From assembly GCF_001648595.1 (NCBI RefSeq), contig NZ_LBAW01000030.1:1-35524 (forward strand): a DNA stretch of 35,524 nt, in the 5' to 3' direction. Below the pieces are notes generated by a model. It saw only the letters and a program-made list of their open reading frames with translations, had not been told where the DNA came from and did no database searches. Positions 1 to 8,234 of this stretch are shown here, one piece after another. How positions within the stretch are numbered: position 1 is the first letter of the stretch; every line of letters starts with the position of its first letter. This DNA is from Legionella bozemanae (GTDB taxonomy: Bacteria > Pseudomonadota > Gammaproteobacteria > Legionellales > Legionellaceae). The position numbers were made by a program, and so were the translations under genes.

Positions 1-120
1 ATACCATTATTCCTATATTTCAATGCCTTAAACCAAATTTTTTTGTCTATCTCTCAGGCTTCATGCACGGTATGTAGGATAGCAAAGCGTATTCCTTACA
101 AATTCTATTTTATGAATTGA

Positions 121-136
121 AATGGAGAAATCCATT
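121..136. other. Short perfect hairpin with GAAA loop upstream of the first gene
   Basis: AATGGA-GAAA-TCCATT forms a 6-bp stem closed by a GNRA-type tetraloop, about 70 bp upstream of the ATG at 209. It could sit in the 5' leader of that gene. No T run follows, so it is not an intrinsic terminator. The structure is seen; any function is inference. Confidence 0.3.
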
Positions 137-208
137 CCATATTCTACAATAACATCATATAGACCAAAATCTTGCTACAGCAATGCGACTCAATTTTAAG
201 GATGCATT

Positions 209-541
209 ATGAGTAAGTCTATAATGATGTTTTTCCTGTTGGTATTTACTGCCTGTAATTATGCCAATATTGCCAATGATATTTTATTGAGCAGAACATC
301 AGCGCAGAAAACACAAATACTAAGCGGTATTATCAATGCTGCAGGTGGAGCCTGTGCCCCTATTGAATCTTTTTATCAAGGAGTCGATCGCAATGATGCA
401 GCATATTGGAATATCTTATGCGCAAATGGCCAGTCCTACGTGATTCAAATAGCAAATGATGCGGAAGGCACAACAACAATAATTCAATGCAGCGCCATGA
501 AATCTTTAGGAGCCCAATGCTTTAAACGATTTGGCTATTAA
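209..541 (+). CDS. Small secreted, cysteine-containing protein (possible lipoprotein)
   Basis: 110 residues, function not recognised. The N-terminus is a short hydrophobic signal (residues 4-15) ending in FTAC, which could be a weak lipobox with Cys16 as the lipidated residue, or a plain signal peptide. The mature part has four further cysteines (49, 71, 94, 104), enough for two disulfides, which suits a periplasmic or surface location. Residues 46-81 (GGAC, FYQG, AAYW, LCANG and SYVIQI) look like a conserved core. The start ATG is preceded by AAGGATGC at about 6-nt spacing. It stands alone, with over 100 bp before the next gene, the carrier protein. The open frame and signal peptide are seen; export is inferred. 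Confidence 0.7.
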   Translation: MSKSIMMFFLLVFTACNYANIANDILLSRTSAQKTQILSGIINAAGGACAPIESFYQGVDRNDAAYWNILCANGQSYVIQIANDAEGTTTIIQCSAMKSLGAQCFKRFGY

Positions 542-677
542 ATTGGGCACAAAATTCTCGCTCTCGGTATCAAATTGATTAATGGATAAATATTAATGGA
601 GTTGCATGCGCGCTGACTGTATACTCAATTAAAAAAGGAATTAATTATTTTGTTTGAATCGAGAAGAAGGATTTTTT

Positions 678-920
678 ATGGAGCAAACAATAGAACATCG
701 TGTTATTCATTTAATTGCAAGAACGCAGGAAATTGCGCCTGAAGAGATTGATTTGGATCAATCCATTGATCAAGTTGTTCCTAGTTCTCTGGATTTAGTT
801 AATTTTTTCTTCGATTTGGAAGATGAATTTGATCTTGATATTCGTAATGATATAGGTAAGGAAAGAACAATCCGTGAAATTGCAATTGATATTAAAGAGT
901 TAATCGCGAAAAAAAATTAA
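678..920 (+). CDS. Stand-alone acyl carrier protein
   Basis: 80 residues from the ATG at 678, which has the Shine-Dalgarno AAGAAGGA 7 nt upstream. An in-frame TTG at 654 is less likely because it lacks such a site. The fold is the four-helix carrier domain. The phosphopantetheine attachment serine is Ser37 in the motif PSSLDLV, followed by the usual acidic helix II (FFFDLEDEFDLDI). It is not the housekeeping AcpP, since no fab genes are nearby and its sequence is distinctive. It most likely carries an acyl or aminoacyl group for a dedicated enzyme. The TauD/SyrP-like oxygenase 1.3 kb downstream is a candidate partner, because enzymes of that family can act on carrier-bound substrates. The assignment as a carrier protein is firm; substrate and partner are unknown. 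Confidence 0.88.
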   Translation: MEQTIEHRVIHLIARTQEIAPEEIDLDQSIDQVVPSSLDLVNFFFDLEDEFDLDIRNDIGKERTIREIAIDIKELIAKKN

Positions 921-1110
921 GCATCAACGCTCCTGCACACTTTAACCTGCCAAGCGGCTTCTATTCCTTACTTTTTTAAAAAGAGTACTCATGACCTCAT
1001 AAAAGGTATAATTAAGTTATTCAACTAAGCACCATGTTGCATATTTCTTTATTGTTATTATGTAAAATAGAATTTAGAATGCCTTTTCATTTTTATTATG
1101 AGTGATCAAA

Positions 1111-2028
1111 ATGGCATCAGTATTAGAGACTGTATTAGAGACTATCGGAATAAAAAAACAATCCACTTATACACCTATTCCTCAATTGGGTATCAACAGT
1201 GAATTAAATAAATTGCAATTGGAATCGCAAACGTATTTTACTATTGGTGGCGCTGCTCGGGCAGATGATAATACACTTGCCATTACAGCGAAACAGCATT
1301 TCCTAACAACCAATGCAGATCACACTGAATTTTTAAAACAATGTACTGAGCTGGTTAAAAAAAAATCAATGCAACTAAAAAGCATTGATCAAAAAATTAT
1401 AGGAAGTGTGGTTTTTGGAGTCACAGCAACTGCTTTGTCTTTTCTTCCGGTAATCGGTTATATAGGTTGGCTAGGTTGGGCAGCCGCAGCATACTTTATC
1501 AATCAACGTGCTACTGCATATGCTGAGTATCATGAAGCATTAACGCTTTTAGTAGGTGCATGTAATTGGAGCCTTGGTGAAGGTCCTGATGAACGTCGGG
1601 ACAAGGTTATCCGTAATTTAACAGAGAACAAGGCAATACGTGAGATGATGGCGGTACTTTATCCTGTTCTTACAGAAACTCAAGTAAGGCACTTGATTGC
1701 AAATGATATCGAAGAGGTATTTACTCAAGAGTTACACGAATACGAAAAAAGATTTCAAGTAGGTTTCAAGCCAGATGGATTTTTCTCTAAAAAAGACGAT
1801 ACGATTGCACTAAGTAAAAAGGGTGCCGAATTCAGCCGCTGCATTTATGGTTTCAATAAGGGTGGAGTTATGGATTTTCTTGATGCCATTGTATCCATCC
1901 TTCCTGATTTATATCGAGCAGCAGTACATGGTTGTCATCAACTGAAACATTGGTGGCAGGGAAAAACGCATGCGCAAGACTCGGAAGCAGAATCCCATGA
2001 ACAGGAACACAAAGCTACTATTAAATAA
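1111..2028 (+). CDS. Orphan membrane protein with acidic tail; effector candidate
   Basis: About 305 residues from the ATG at 1111 (GAGTGA lies 5 nt upstream); a GTG at 1102 would add three residues. No known family recognised. A hydrophobic hairpin at about residues 96-130 (IIGSVVFGV to WAAAAYFI) predicts two closely spaced membrane helices with a Gly/Pro turn. The rest is soluble and mixed helical. The last ~15 residues are Glu/Lys-rich (EAESHEQEHK), resembling the E-rich C-terminal signals of Legionella Dot/Icm substrates. It is a single gene followed by a hairpin terminator. Effector status is inference from the tail, the membrane hairpin and the accessory setting. It could equally be an ordinary inner-membrane protein. 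Confidence 0.7.
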   Translation: MASVLETVLETIGIKKQSTYTPIPQLGINSELNKLQLESQTYFTIGGAARADDNTLAITAKQHFLTTNADHTEFLKQCTELVKKKSMQLKSIDQKIIGSVVFGVTATALSFLPVIGYIGWLGWAAAAYFINQRATAYAEYHEALTLLVGACNWSLGEGPDERRDKVIRNLTENKAIREMMAVLYPVLTETQVRHLIANDIEEVFTQELHEYEKRFQVGFKPDGFFSKKDDTIALSKKGAEFSRCIYGFNKGGVMDFLDAIVSILPDLYRAAVHGCHQLKHWWQGKTHAQDSEAESHEQEHKATIK

Positions 2029-2044
2029 TACAGATACCCATTGC

Positions 2045-2076
2045 AAGCCCTGATATTTTTAATTAGGGCTTTAGTG
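2045..2076 (+). terminator. Probable terminator after the membrane protein gene
   Basis: AAGCCCT (2045-2051) pairs perfectly with AGGGCTT (2065-2071) around a 13-nt AT-rich loop. It is followed by only a short T-containing stretch, so termination may be partial. It lies 17 nt after the stop codon. Confidence 0.5.
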
Positions 2077-2113
2077 TGGACATTGTTACTCGATCCTAGA
2101 ACATCATTTTTTC

Positions 2114-2138
2114 ATTCGAAAGGTACTGATTTTCGAAT
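2114..2138. repeat. Inverted repeat upstream of the oxygenase gene
   Basis: ATTCGAAA (2114-2121) and TTTCGAAT (2131-2138) are perfect 8-bp inverted copies with a 9-bp spacer, about 90 bp before the oxygenase start. The symmetry suits a dimeric regulator's operator or a small hairpin. No matching regulator gene is visible nearby. Confidence 0.35.
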
Positions 2139-2229
2139 AAAGAATTTTCTCAAACATACTGCATTTATATTAGAATTGTTTTTTTATGCTATAGTTTTTT
2201 AAGGTAATTTTATAAGGAAGTTTTGCTGA

Positions 2230-3475
2230 ATGCACAAGGAATACCAAGGGGTTGTTACACGATTTCTTAGGCAAGAGGAACGACTCATTTTATCTGAAGA
2301 AAAGGAAATGCCACGAGTTATTGAGGCGGAAGGCTCCACAGATGTTGCGTTTTTACAACAATTTCTTGCATCTAATTCCAAGCAGATTATTGAGGATATG
2401 GCCCATTATGGAGCGGTCCTTTTAAGAGGTTTTAATATCAGTACGGATGAGCAATTCGAAAAAATTATCTTGAGCATTCCAGAGTTTCGCGGGATCAGTG
2501 AAGCCTTTATGTCTGAAAATGGTCGAGTTCACGTGGATAATCTCCAGTTTGTTTTACATACTAATTCCGTTTATAAAACTGGGGGAACACTTTATCTTGG
2601 TGGATTTCATACCGAAAATTATTATTCTGCTGATGTCCCGAGTTATCTTTGTTTTTGTTGTTTTCAGCCCTCAGAATTAGGTGGTGAAACAGGTCTAATT
2701 AATACGCAAAAAATCTACGCTCATTTGCAAGATGAACTGAAGCAAAAATTAGAAAAGAATGCTTTTTTTGTTTGTAAATGGTCTGTAGCCGAGATCGCAG
2801 AACGATATCAAATTCCTCAGGATGCAGTAAAAAAAATATGTAAGAAATTCAATTTGCTGCTTGCAGGCGAGGAAGAGGAACAGTTTGTTTATATGTATAA
2901 GCCCAGTGTTTGGGAACACCCTTTTACTAAAGAAAAAGCATTGCAAATCAATATGCTTGAGCTACCTACGCTTAACTATGAGCTAAGAAAGTGCTTTATG
3001 AAAGACTATAAAGGAACGAGTTGGTTTTGGCATCGTTTTTTTTTGGAAATTGCCAACTTCCATTTTTAATTCAATAGAATCACTCGCAATTATTTTTATT
3101 TCTTTTTTTAATTCACCAAAGAACTCATATAAAATTTTACGCACAAAATTTTCCAATTTTAAAGCGAGCAGAAAAAGTACCTCCTCTTCCGCACATATGG
3201 TGAAAGTAGGCAGTTGTTTTAATGATAAAGAAGTTAAAGAGCTTGCTCAGCTCATGCGACACTATTATTCATCCTGTTTGTGGAAAAAAGGGGATATATT
3301 GCTCATTGATAATAAAAAAGTAATGCATGCGGGGATGCCAGGAATGGGGCCTCGATTGATTCGAGCTATGATTTGTAATCCTCTTGATGTGCACTGTTCT
3401 GCTGAATCAGGTTTTTTAGTGGCTAAAGAGCGAATGAGCGATACCATTGGCGCTTATATGGCTAGAGGCTTTTAG
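2230..3475 (+). pseudogene. TauD/SyrP-like Fe(II)/2-oxoglutarate oxygenase, frame-broken at T9
   Basis: Two adjoining frames together give one oxygenase of about 414 residues. The first (2230-3069) carries the front iron ligands His127-Thr-Glu129 in GGFHTENYY. The second carries the rest of the site: GDILLIDN, the distal iron ligand His in KKVMHAG (codon at 3326) and the 2-oxoglutarate-binding Arg region GPRLIRAMIC. The frames differ by one base, and the break lies in a run of nine T (3036-3044). Removing one T joins them as HRFFWKLPTS. Neither half alone has the full His-x-Glu...His triad, so without frame correction the product is dead. The start at 2230 follows AAGGAAG at 9 nt. TauD-like enzymes hydroxylate or otherwise oxidise small or carrier-bound substrates; this one's substrate is unknown. 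It is either a recent pseudogene, a slippage-switched gene, or an error in the T count. Confidence 0.85.
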
Positions 3476-3488
3476 CAAAAAATGGATG

Positions 3489-3574
3489 TTGTCACTCCTG
3501 CGAAGATAGAAATCCATTCATGATTGAGCATAATGCCAGTATAAAAATGGATCCGCCTGCTCGGGGGATGACAA
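3489..3574. repeat. Intergenic palindromic repeat
   Basis: Left arm 3489-3518 (starts TTGTCA, ends ATCCATT) and right arm 3546-3574 (starts AATGGATCC, ends GATGACAA) are imperfect inverted copies. The arms resemble the widespread intergenic palindrome whose arms read roughly GTCAT-CCCGCGA-...-ATCCA. It lies between the broken oxygenase and the convergent psuG, where it could also slow transcription from both sides. It is probably one of many genomic copies. Confidence 0.6.
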
Positions 3575-3633
3575 GTAAAATGAAACACTAAATATTCTTA
3601 GCTTGACGACCATGAGCGAGCACAAAAACCTCA

Positions 3634-4542
3634 TCATAAAGCGAGAACAGCACGTGCGAGCTCTGCCCCCAGACGTGCATTATTTTTAATTAAAGCGATA
3701 TTGGCAAGCAAACTTTTGCCTTGGGTCAGTTGGGCTACTTCGGCCAAGAGAAAAGGCGTTAATGCTTTTCCTGAAATATTATTTTGCTCCGCTTTTTGTA
3801 TGGCATTCATGATTACTGGTTCAATCACTTCAAGCGGAATGTTAAATTCCGCAGGAATTGGATTGGTAATTAAGGCTCCTGAAGACATGCCGATATCCCA
3901 ATGAGCTGTTACTATTTTAGCAAGGGTGGGTACGTCTTCTACCCAAGTTGATAACGAATACTGAGTCGAGTCAGTATAAAATGCAGGTAATACTTGCGTG
4001 CGATAACCAATAACAGGGACGCTCATTGTTTCTAAAAACTCTAAGGTACGGGGGAGGTCAAGGATGGCTTTTGCACCAGCACAAATAACTGCAATCGGTG
4101 TTCTTGAGATTTCAATTAAATCAGCAGAAATATCCTGAGCATCCCCTCGATGGACACCGCCAATTCCTCCTGTAGCGAATAATTTAATACCTGCTTTAGC
4201 AGCACAAAATAAGGTTGCAGCAACCGTGGTTCCAGCAGAATACTTGTTGGCTACTATAAAAGGCAAATCGCGTCGGCTTGCTTTTAAAACCTCTTTATTG
4301 CATGCAAATTGATGTAATTCATTTTCTGTTATACCGATCTTTATTTTTCCATCAATCACGGCAATTGTAGCTGGAGTGACATCGTATTCTCGAACAATAT
4401 GTTCCACTGCCTGGGCTGTTTCATAATTATCAGGATAAGGCATGCCATGGGAAATAATCGTGGACTCTAACGCCAACACAGGTTTTTTATTTTCAAGAGC
4501 TGATTGTACTTCTGGAGAATAATCAAAAAATTGCTTCATCAT
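3634..4542 (-). CDS. psuG: Pseudouridine-5'-phosphate glycosidase
   Basis: 302 residues, close to the roughly 310 of E. coli PsuG. It splits pseudouridine 5'-phosphate reversibly into uracil and ribose 5-phosphate, the second step of pseudouridine breakdown. The family signature is clear: ALESTIISHGMPYPDN near residues 24-39 with catalytic Glu26, FATGGIGGVHRG at 122-133, and CAGAKAILDLPRTLE, where Lys158 matches the Schiff-base lysine. NISGKALTPFLL and ARLGAELA complete the C-terminus. The start is ATGATG with AAGAGA upstream. It overlaps the end of the preceding kinase gene by 20 bp, so the two are translationally coupled. Confidence 0.95.
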   Translation of the reverse strand: MMKQFFDYSPEVQSALENKKPVLALESTIISHGMPYPDNYETAQAVEHIVREYDVTPATIAVIDGKIKIGITENELHQFACNKEVLKASRRDLPFIVANKYSAGTTVAATLFCAAKAGIKLFATGGIGGVHRGDAQDISADLIEISRTPIAVICAGAKAILDLPRTLEFLETMSVPVIGYRTQVLPAFYTDSTQYSLSTWVEDVPTLAKIVTAHWDIGMSSGALITNPIPAEFNIPLEVIEPVIMNAIQKAEQNNISGKALTPFLLAEVAQLTQGKSLLANIALIKNNARLGAELARAVLAL

Positions 4543-5482
4543 CTGTTTCTCTTATTTTAATAAGCTGAATATTTTTTAGTGCTTCATAATGAATTTGTTT
4601 ATTGACCGTATGACACGATTGCAGGGTTAAAGCAGCCATTGCAGCGCCGGTTTGACATGCATCAATGATTGGTTTTTCTTGTTTTAATTCATAAAGAATT
4701 CCAGCAATAAAAGCATCCCCTGCCCCGCTAACATCAATAATTGGCTCGCTAAGCAGTGCAGGGAAATGTTTTTGAATGGTTTCATTAACAATCACATAGC
4801 CGAATTTGCCCAAACTGATAATGCAATTTCTAACTCCTTTATCCAATAACACGTGACCTGCCTTGATGCAATCGGATACTGAATGAATCCGAATATGAGT
4901 CAATGCCTCTGCTTCAAAACGATCGGGTTTCAGTAGAAAAATATGTTCCAAACTCGCTGGAAGTTTTTTTGCTTTGACTACAGAAACAGGATCAATACAT
5001 AGCTTAATATTTTGACTGCGTGCTATTTGAATCGCATATTCGATTATTTCTTGGGACAAATTAGTGTCCAGAAAAACAATTTCTTCATTACTCCATTCAC
5101 TCCAAGATTGAGTGAACTGCGCGAAAGGAACATGATCAAAAATTTCCATGTCTGCTAAAGCAAGAAATAACTCCCCTTCATTATCAAGAATAACATCATA
5201 ATGAGCAGTAGATTTGTCATGAAGTGTAAGAATATTTTGGATTTGGACATCCATGCTTTTCAAATTGGCTATTGCCTGTAATCCATAATTGTCCTGCCCA
5301 ACCACACTGTAGAAATGCACATTATTCGTCAGCAAGGCAAGATTAAGCGCTACATTATGAGCAACGCCGCCAAAGGTATACGTGGAGGACACGGGATTGG
5401 AAGTTCCCAATTGCAATTGATGAATCGATGTTAGTTTTCGATCAACGGTTATCCCACCGATGCAAATTACTTTTCTATTCAT
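4523..5482 (-). CDS. psuK: Pseudouridine kinase, PfkB family
   Basis: 319 residues. A PfkB/ribokinase-type sugar kinase, with the N-terminal signature GGVAHNVALNLALL and the C-terminal ATP-site motif DVSGAGDAFIAGIL, in which Asp256 is the catalytic base. The family alone does not fix the substrate. The 20-bp overlap with psuG and the shared strand point to pseudouridine, phosphorylated at the 5' position to feed PsuG. Together they salvage uracil and ribose 5-phosphate from RNA breakdown. No transporter or regulator is adjacent, so uptake must be encoded elsewhere. No strong Shine-Dalgarno is visible before the ATG. Confidence 0.9.
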   Translation of the reverse strand: MNRKVICIGGITVDRKLTSIHQLQLGTSNPVSSTYTFGGVAHNVALNLALLTNNVHFYSVVGQDNYGLQAIANLKSMDVQIQNILTLHDKSTAHYDVILDNEGELFLALADMEIFDHVPFAQFTQSWSEWSNEEIVFLDTNLSQEIIEYAIQIARSQNIKLCIDPVSVVKAKKLPASLEHIFLLKPDRFEAEALTHIRIHSVSDCIKAGHVLLDKGVRNCIISLGKFGYVIVNETIQKHFPALLSEPIIDVSGAGDAFIAGILYELKQEKPIIDACQTGAAMAALTLQSCHTVNKQIHYEALKNIQLIKIRETDDEAIF

Positions 5483-5587
5483 TAATAGATTAATAAATAA
5501 TTTAAGTAATGCATCATAGCATGGATCTAAAAATTAAAATAAATCAAAAATAGCTTATATTATAAGGTTATTGTTGTATTCCCATAA

Positions 5588-6976
5588 TTACCAAACTCCA
5601 GACATCCATGAACCATGCAAGCCGTGGGGAATTCGGCGAGGCATCTTAATGCGAGCAATAGGATCATTCTCGAAATTTTGGGCATCTAATAAAACGAGCT
5701 CGCTTTGGTTTGAACGCTTATCGTATACAAATAACAGTAAATAACCGTCATCTTCTGATTTATGGGTTGCGGCTGGTGCAAAAACCGCCTCTCCTATTTC
5801 TGCATGAGGGCCAAAATCATAAATCCATGAGCGCTGATTCATTACATCATATTTTATTAGCGCATTAAAGGCTTGCTTGGCATTAAGATCAGCCGTTTTT
5901 GTCGGTGTATAAATAAATTGATGGGATAGACTGTTTTGCTCTTCCCTAATACGAGGAAATTCTACCAGCCGCTCATCTAATACAGCATGTTTCATCATTC
6001 CTGTTTCCAGATTAAGAACAGTTCGATTTAGTCTAGGAGGGACAGATTGCTTCTCTTCCTGTGTTAAAAGAACAATTTTTTCATGCCTAACGTAGTCAAT
6101 AACAATTTCATGGTTTTGCTCATAAGCATTAGCAAAATGAAATACAAAAAACGCTTCGGTGTGAAACCATTTTATTTGTCCCCCTGAACGCGGCATAACA
6201 CCGATACGTACACCGAGCTCAGGTCGCCAACTCAAAACAGCTCCGCCAGACATTATCTGTTGTATATCAAAGAGCACAGGACAGTCAAAAACAAGAACGT
6301 AATTCTTTGTTAAAATAAAATCATGAATCATAGAACAATAGGGTTTTTCAATATCCCATTTTTGCATAGTTCTTCCATGTTTATCCAATCGATAAAACGT
6401 TAAATAGGGTGGAATTAAAGCGTAATTGACAAACCACAACTCGCCATTTAGTGGATCTAATCGAGTATGAGCACAAACTTCTATGGCGTGTTGGTCTTGA
6501 TAAGGCTTCCATTCACCAAGGGTATCCAACTGTGATGTCATGCGATATGCTGGTGCCGATTCACTGAGCGCCAGATAAATATCGTGGTAACGAATAATAT
6601 GAATAAATGCGCCATTTTTTATGGCAATGGGCTCATCTTCAGGGCCTGCCCACTTAGGATCCATTGGTGCCGGGTGCAAAACGCCGCCATAGAGTGCTTT
6701 TCCCGCTTTTCGCTCTTTAAGTAACCCTTTGGTTTCAACAAATCGATTCCTGTACGCTGCTTTACCATTTGCAATATAAACAGCATGAATCATGCCGTCG
6801 CCATCGTATGGATAAGTATAGGAAATAGGCGGGAATTCCGGATTTGGGCCATTACGCATATAGATTCCCATTAAATCCTTAGGGATTTCACCTATTACTT
6901 CTAATTGATTCACGTTCAATTCATCGTGAACTGGAGCATAGTTTCCTGATAAATAAGGATTATTGGAATTATTCAT
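5588..6976 (-). CDS. Carotenoid cleavage oxygenase (RPE65/CCD family)
   Basis: 462 residues, a full-length member of the seven-bladed beta-propeller non-heme iron family that cleaves conjugated C=C bonds in carotenoids, apocarotenoids or stilbenes. The N-terminus has the typical GNYAPV, then MRNGPNPEFPP and YDGDGMIHAVY. The four iron-binding histidines fall in the expected places: CAHTRLDPLNGELWF, MIHDFILT, WFHTEAFFVFHF and, at the very end, HGLHGSW (His454). It is a single gene, divergent from the hydroquinone reductase across about 90 bp. No carotenoid biosynthesis gene is in the window, so the substrate could be host-derived or made elsewhere. Family firm, substrate unknown. Confidence 0.93.
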   Translation of the reverse strand: MNNSNNPYLSGNYAPVHDELNVNQLEVIGEIPKDLMGIYMRNGPNPEFPPISYTYPYDGDGMIHAVYIANGKAAYRNRFVETKGLLKERKAGKALYGGVLHPAPMDPKWAGPEDEPIAIKNGAFIHIIRYHDIYLALSESAPAYRMTSQLDTLGEWKPYQDQHAIEVCAHTRLDPLNGELWFVNYALIPPYLTFYRLDKHGRTMQKWDIEKPYCSMIHDFILTKNYVLVFDCPVLFDIQQIMSGGAVLSWRPELGVRIGVMPRSGGQIKWFHTEAFFVFHFANAYEQNHEIVIDYVRHEKIVLLTQEEKQSVPPRLNRTVLNLETGMMKHAVLDERLVEFPRIREEQNSLSHQFIYTPTKTADLNAKQAFNALIKYDVMNQRSWIYDFGPHAEIGEAVFAPAATHKSEDDGYLLLFVYDKRSNQSELVLLDAQNFENDPIARIKMPRRIPHGLHGSWMSGVW

Positions 6977-7067
6977 GTGCTATTCTTTTCTGAAGTCGTT
7001 TTTAATATATAGCATAATCTATTGCTTGTGAGAAAAGCAGTTTATCAAATATAACTAAGGATAAATC

Positions 7068-8024
7068 ATGGGACAATTAGTTGATGGTCAATGGTATGAT
7101 GTTTGGTATGATACTTCTAAAACAGGAGGGGCATTCAAACGAGAACCTACACAATTTCACTCGGCAATTAGTAATGAGCCCAACACGCGTTTTCCTGCTG
7201 AAAAGGGCCGTTACCATTTGTATGTATCACTTGCTTGTCCGTGGGCGCATCGTACTTTAATCTTCAGAAAACTCAAAAAATTAGATGATTATATCGATGT
7301 CTCTATTGTGCACCCTCATATGCTTGAGTATGGTTGGGAATTTAAAAAAGGGATGGGAGCTACTGGAGATTCCCTTTATGAATTGCACTATTTATATGAG
7401 CTTTATATTAAAGCAGACAATAAATACAGTGGTAGAGTCACTGTACCTGTTCTGTGGGATAAAAAAGAAAAAACGATTGTTAATAATGAATCAGCAGAAA
7501 TTATTCAACAGTTTAATCAGGCATTTAACCATTTAACAGGAGATAACCAAGATTTTTATCCAGAACCGCTGCGTGCAGAAATTGATGCGTTGAATGAGCG
7601 AATTTATAATGCTATTAATAATGGGGTTTATCGCTGTGGCTTTGCGACAACTCAGCAAGCCTATGAAGAGGCGTATATCCAATTATTTCTTTTGCTTTAT
7701 GAACTGGATGTGCGCTTACGCCACCAAAAATATTTATTCGGGGAACAATTAACTGAGGCTGACTGGCGCTTATTTACGACGTTAATTCGTTTTGATGCCG
7801 TATATTACAGTCATTTCAAAACAAACCAGCAGCGAATAAGTGATTATAAGGGGCTACAACCTTATTTAGTACGGTTGTATCACCATCCAGGGATAAGTGA
7901 AACTGTAAACTTTTTACACATCAAACAACATTATTATTTTAGTCATAAGACCATAAACCCAACACAAATCGTACCTTTAGGACCAAAACTGAACTTTGAT
8001 CAAAGTCCATCTAAGAGCTCATAG
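7068..8024 (+). CDS. yqjG: Glutathionyl-hydroquinone reductase (xi-class GST)
   Basis: 318 residues, the usual length for the YqjG/PcpF/Ecm4 family. These enzymes use glutathione to reduce glutathionyl-hydroquinones through a cysteine. The nucleophile is Cys57 in SLACPWAHRTLIF, the family hallmark. VPVLWDKKEKTIVNNESAEII is the glutathione-binding turn. The C-terminal all-helical half contains GVYRCGFATTQQAYEEA and LFGEQLTEADWRLF. AAGGA lies 8 nt before the ATG. It probably protects the cytosol against quinone adducts. Confidence 0.95.
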   Translation: MGQLVDGQWYDVWYDTSKTGGAFKREPTQFHSAISNEPNTRFPAEKGRYHLYVSLACPWAHRTLIFRKLKKLDDYIDVSIVHPHMLEYGWEFKKGMGATGDSLYELHYLYELYIKADNKYSGRVTVPVLWDKKEKTIVNNESAEIIQQFNQAFNHLTGDNQDFYPEPLRAEIDALNERIYNAINNGVYRCGFATTQQAYEEAYIQLFLLLYELDVRLRHQKYLFGEQLTEADWRLFTTLIRFDAVYYSHFKTNQQRISDYKGLQPYLVRLYHHPGISETVNFLHIKQHYYFSHKTINPTQIVPLGPKLNFDQSPSKSS

Positions 8025-8045
8025 TGTAAGCTAAGCTGCTGGCAG

Positions 8046-8158
8046 CTGAATCTTATACACATCTCAGAAAAGCCAGCCAATTTTATACTGGCGCCCCGCC
8101 TTCATTACTTGTTCGCGGGGGTGTCCGCGAGGTATAGGCAGAGGTGCTCAAGAGACAG
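8046..8158. mobile_element. MITE-like remnant with Tn5/IS50-type ends
   Basis: The 113-bp segment is bounded by imperfect inverted ends. The left end, CTGAATCTTATACACATCT (8046-8064), matches the Tn5 mosaic end at 17 of 19 positions. The right end (8140-8158), read inward as CTGTCTCTTGAGCACCTCT, matches it at 15 of 19. The interior codes for nothing and holds a TCGCGG/CCGCGA hairpin at 8113-8130. No 9-bp target duplication is seen (TGCTGGCAG on the left, TTGTTTATC on the right), so the element is old or one end has been rearranged. IS4-family elements of the IS50 group are the likely source of the transposase. Confidence 0.6.
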
Positions 8159-8190
8159 TTGTTTATCGTCAGGAATCTGTATGAGTGAAT

Positions 8191-8220
8191 TTAAAAAACC
8201 TGGGTGCAGGCAACCAGGTT
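8191..8220 (-). terminator. Intrinsic terminator of the aconitase gene
   Basis: Read on the minus strand, AACCTGG (8220-8214) pairs with CCAGGTT (8203-8197), giving a 7-bp GC-containing stem with a 10-nt loop, followed directly by TTTTAA. It lies 15 bp beyond the aconitase stop and has no T run on the plus strand, so it acts only on the minus-strand gene. Confidence 0.85.
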
Positions 8221-8234
8221 ACATTGGTTGGGTT

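Noticed and set aside
654..677. TTG start extending the carrier protein by 8 residues
   Set aside because: The extension covers the Shine-Dalgarno of the ATG at 678 and its residues are not part of a carrier domain.
8046..8158. Nextera adapter contamination in the assembly
   Set aside because: The 14-base exact match to the mosaic end is followed by sequence unlike any adapter, and an opposite, diverged copy lies 94 bp away. A diverged transposon end pair explains both.
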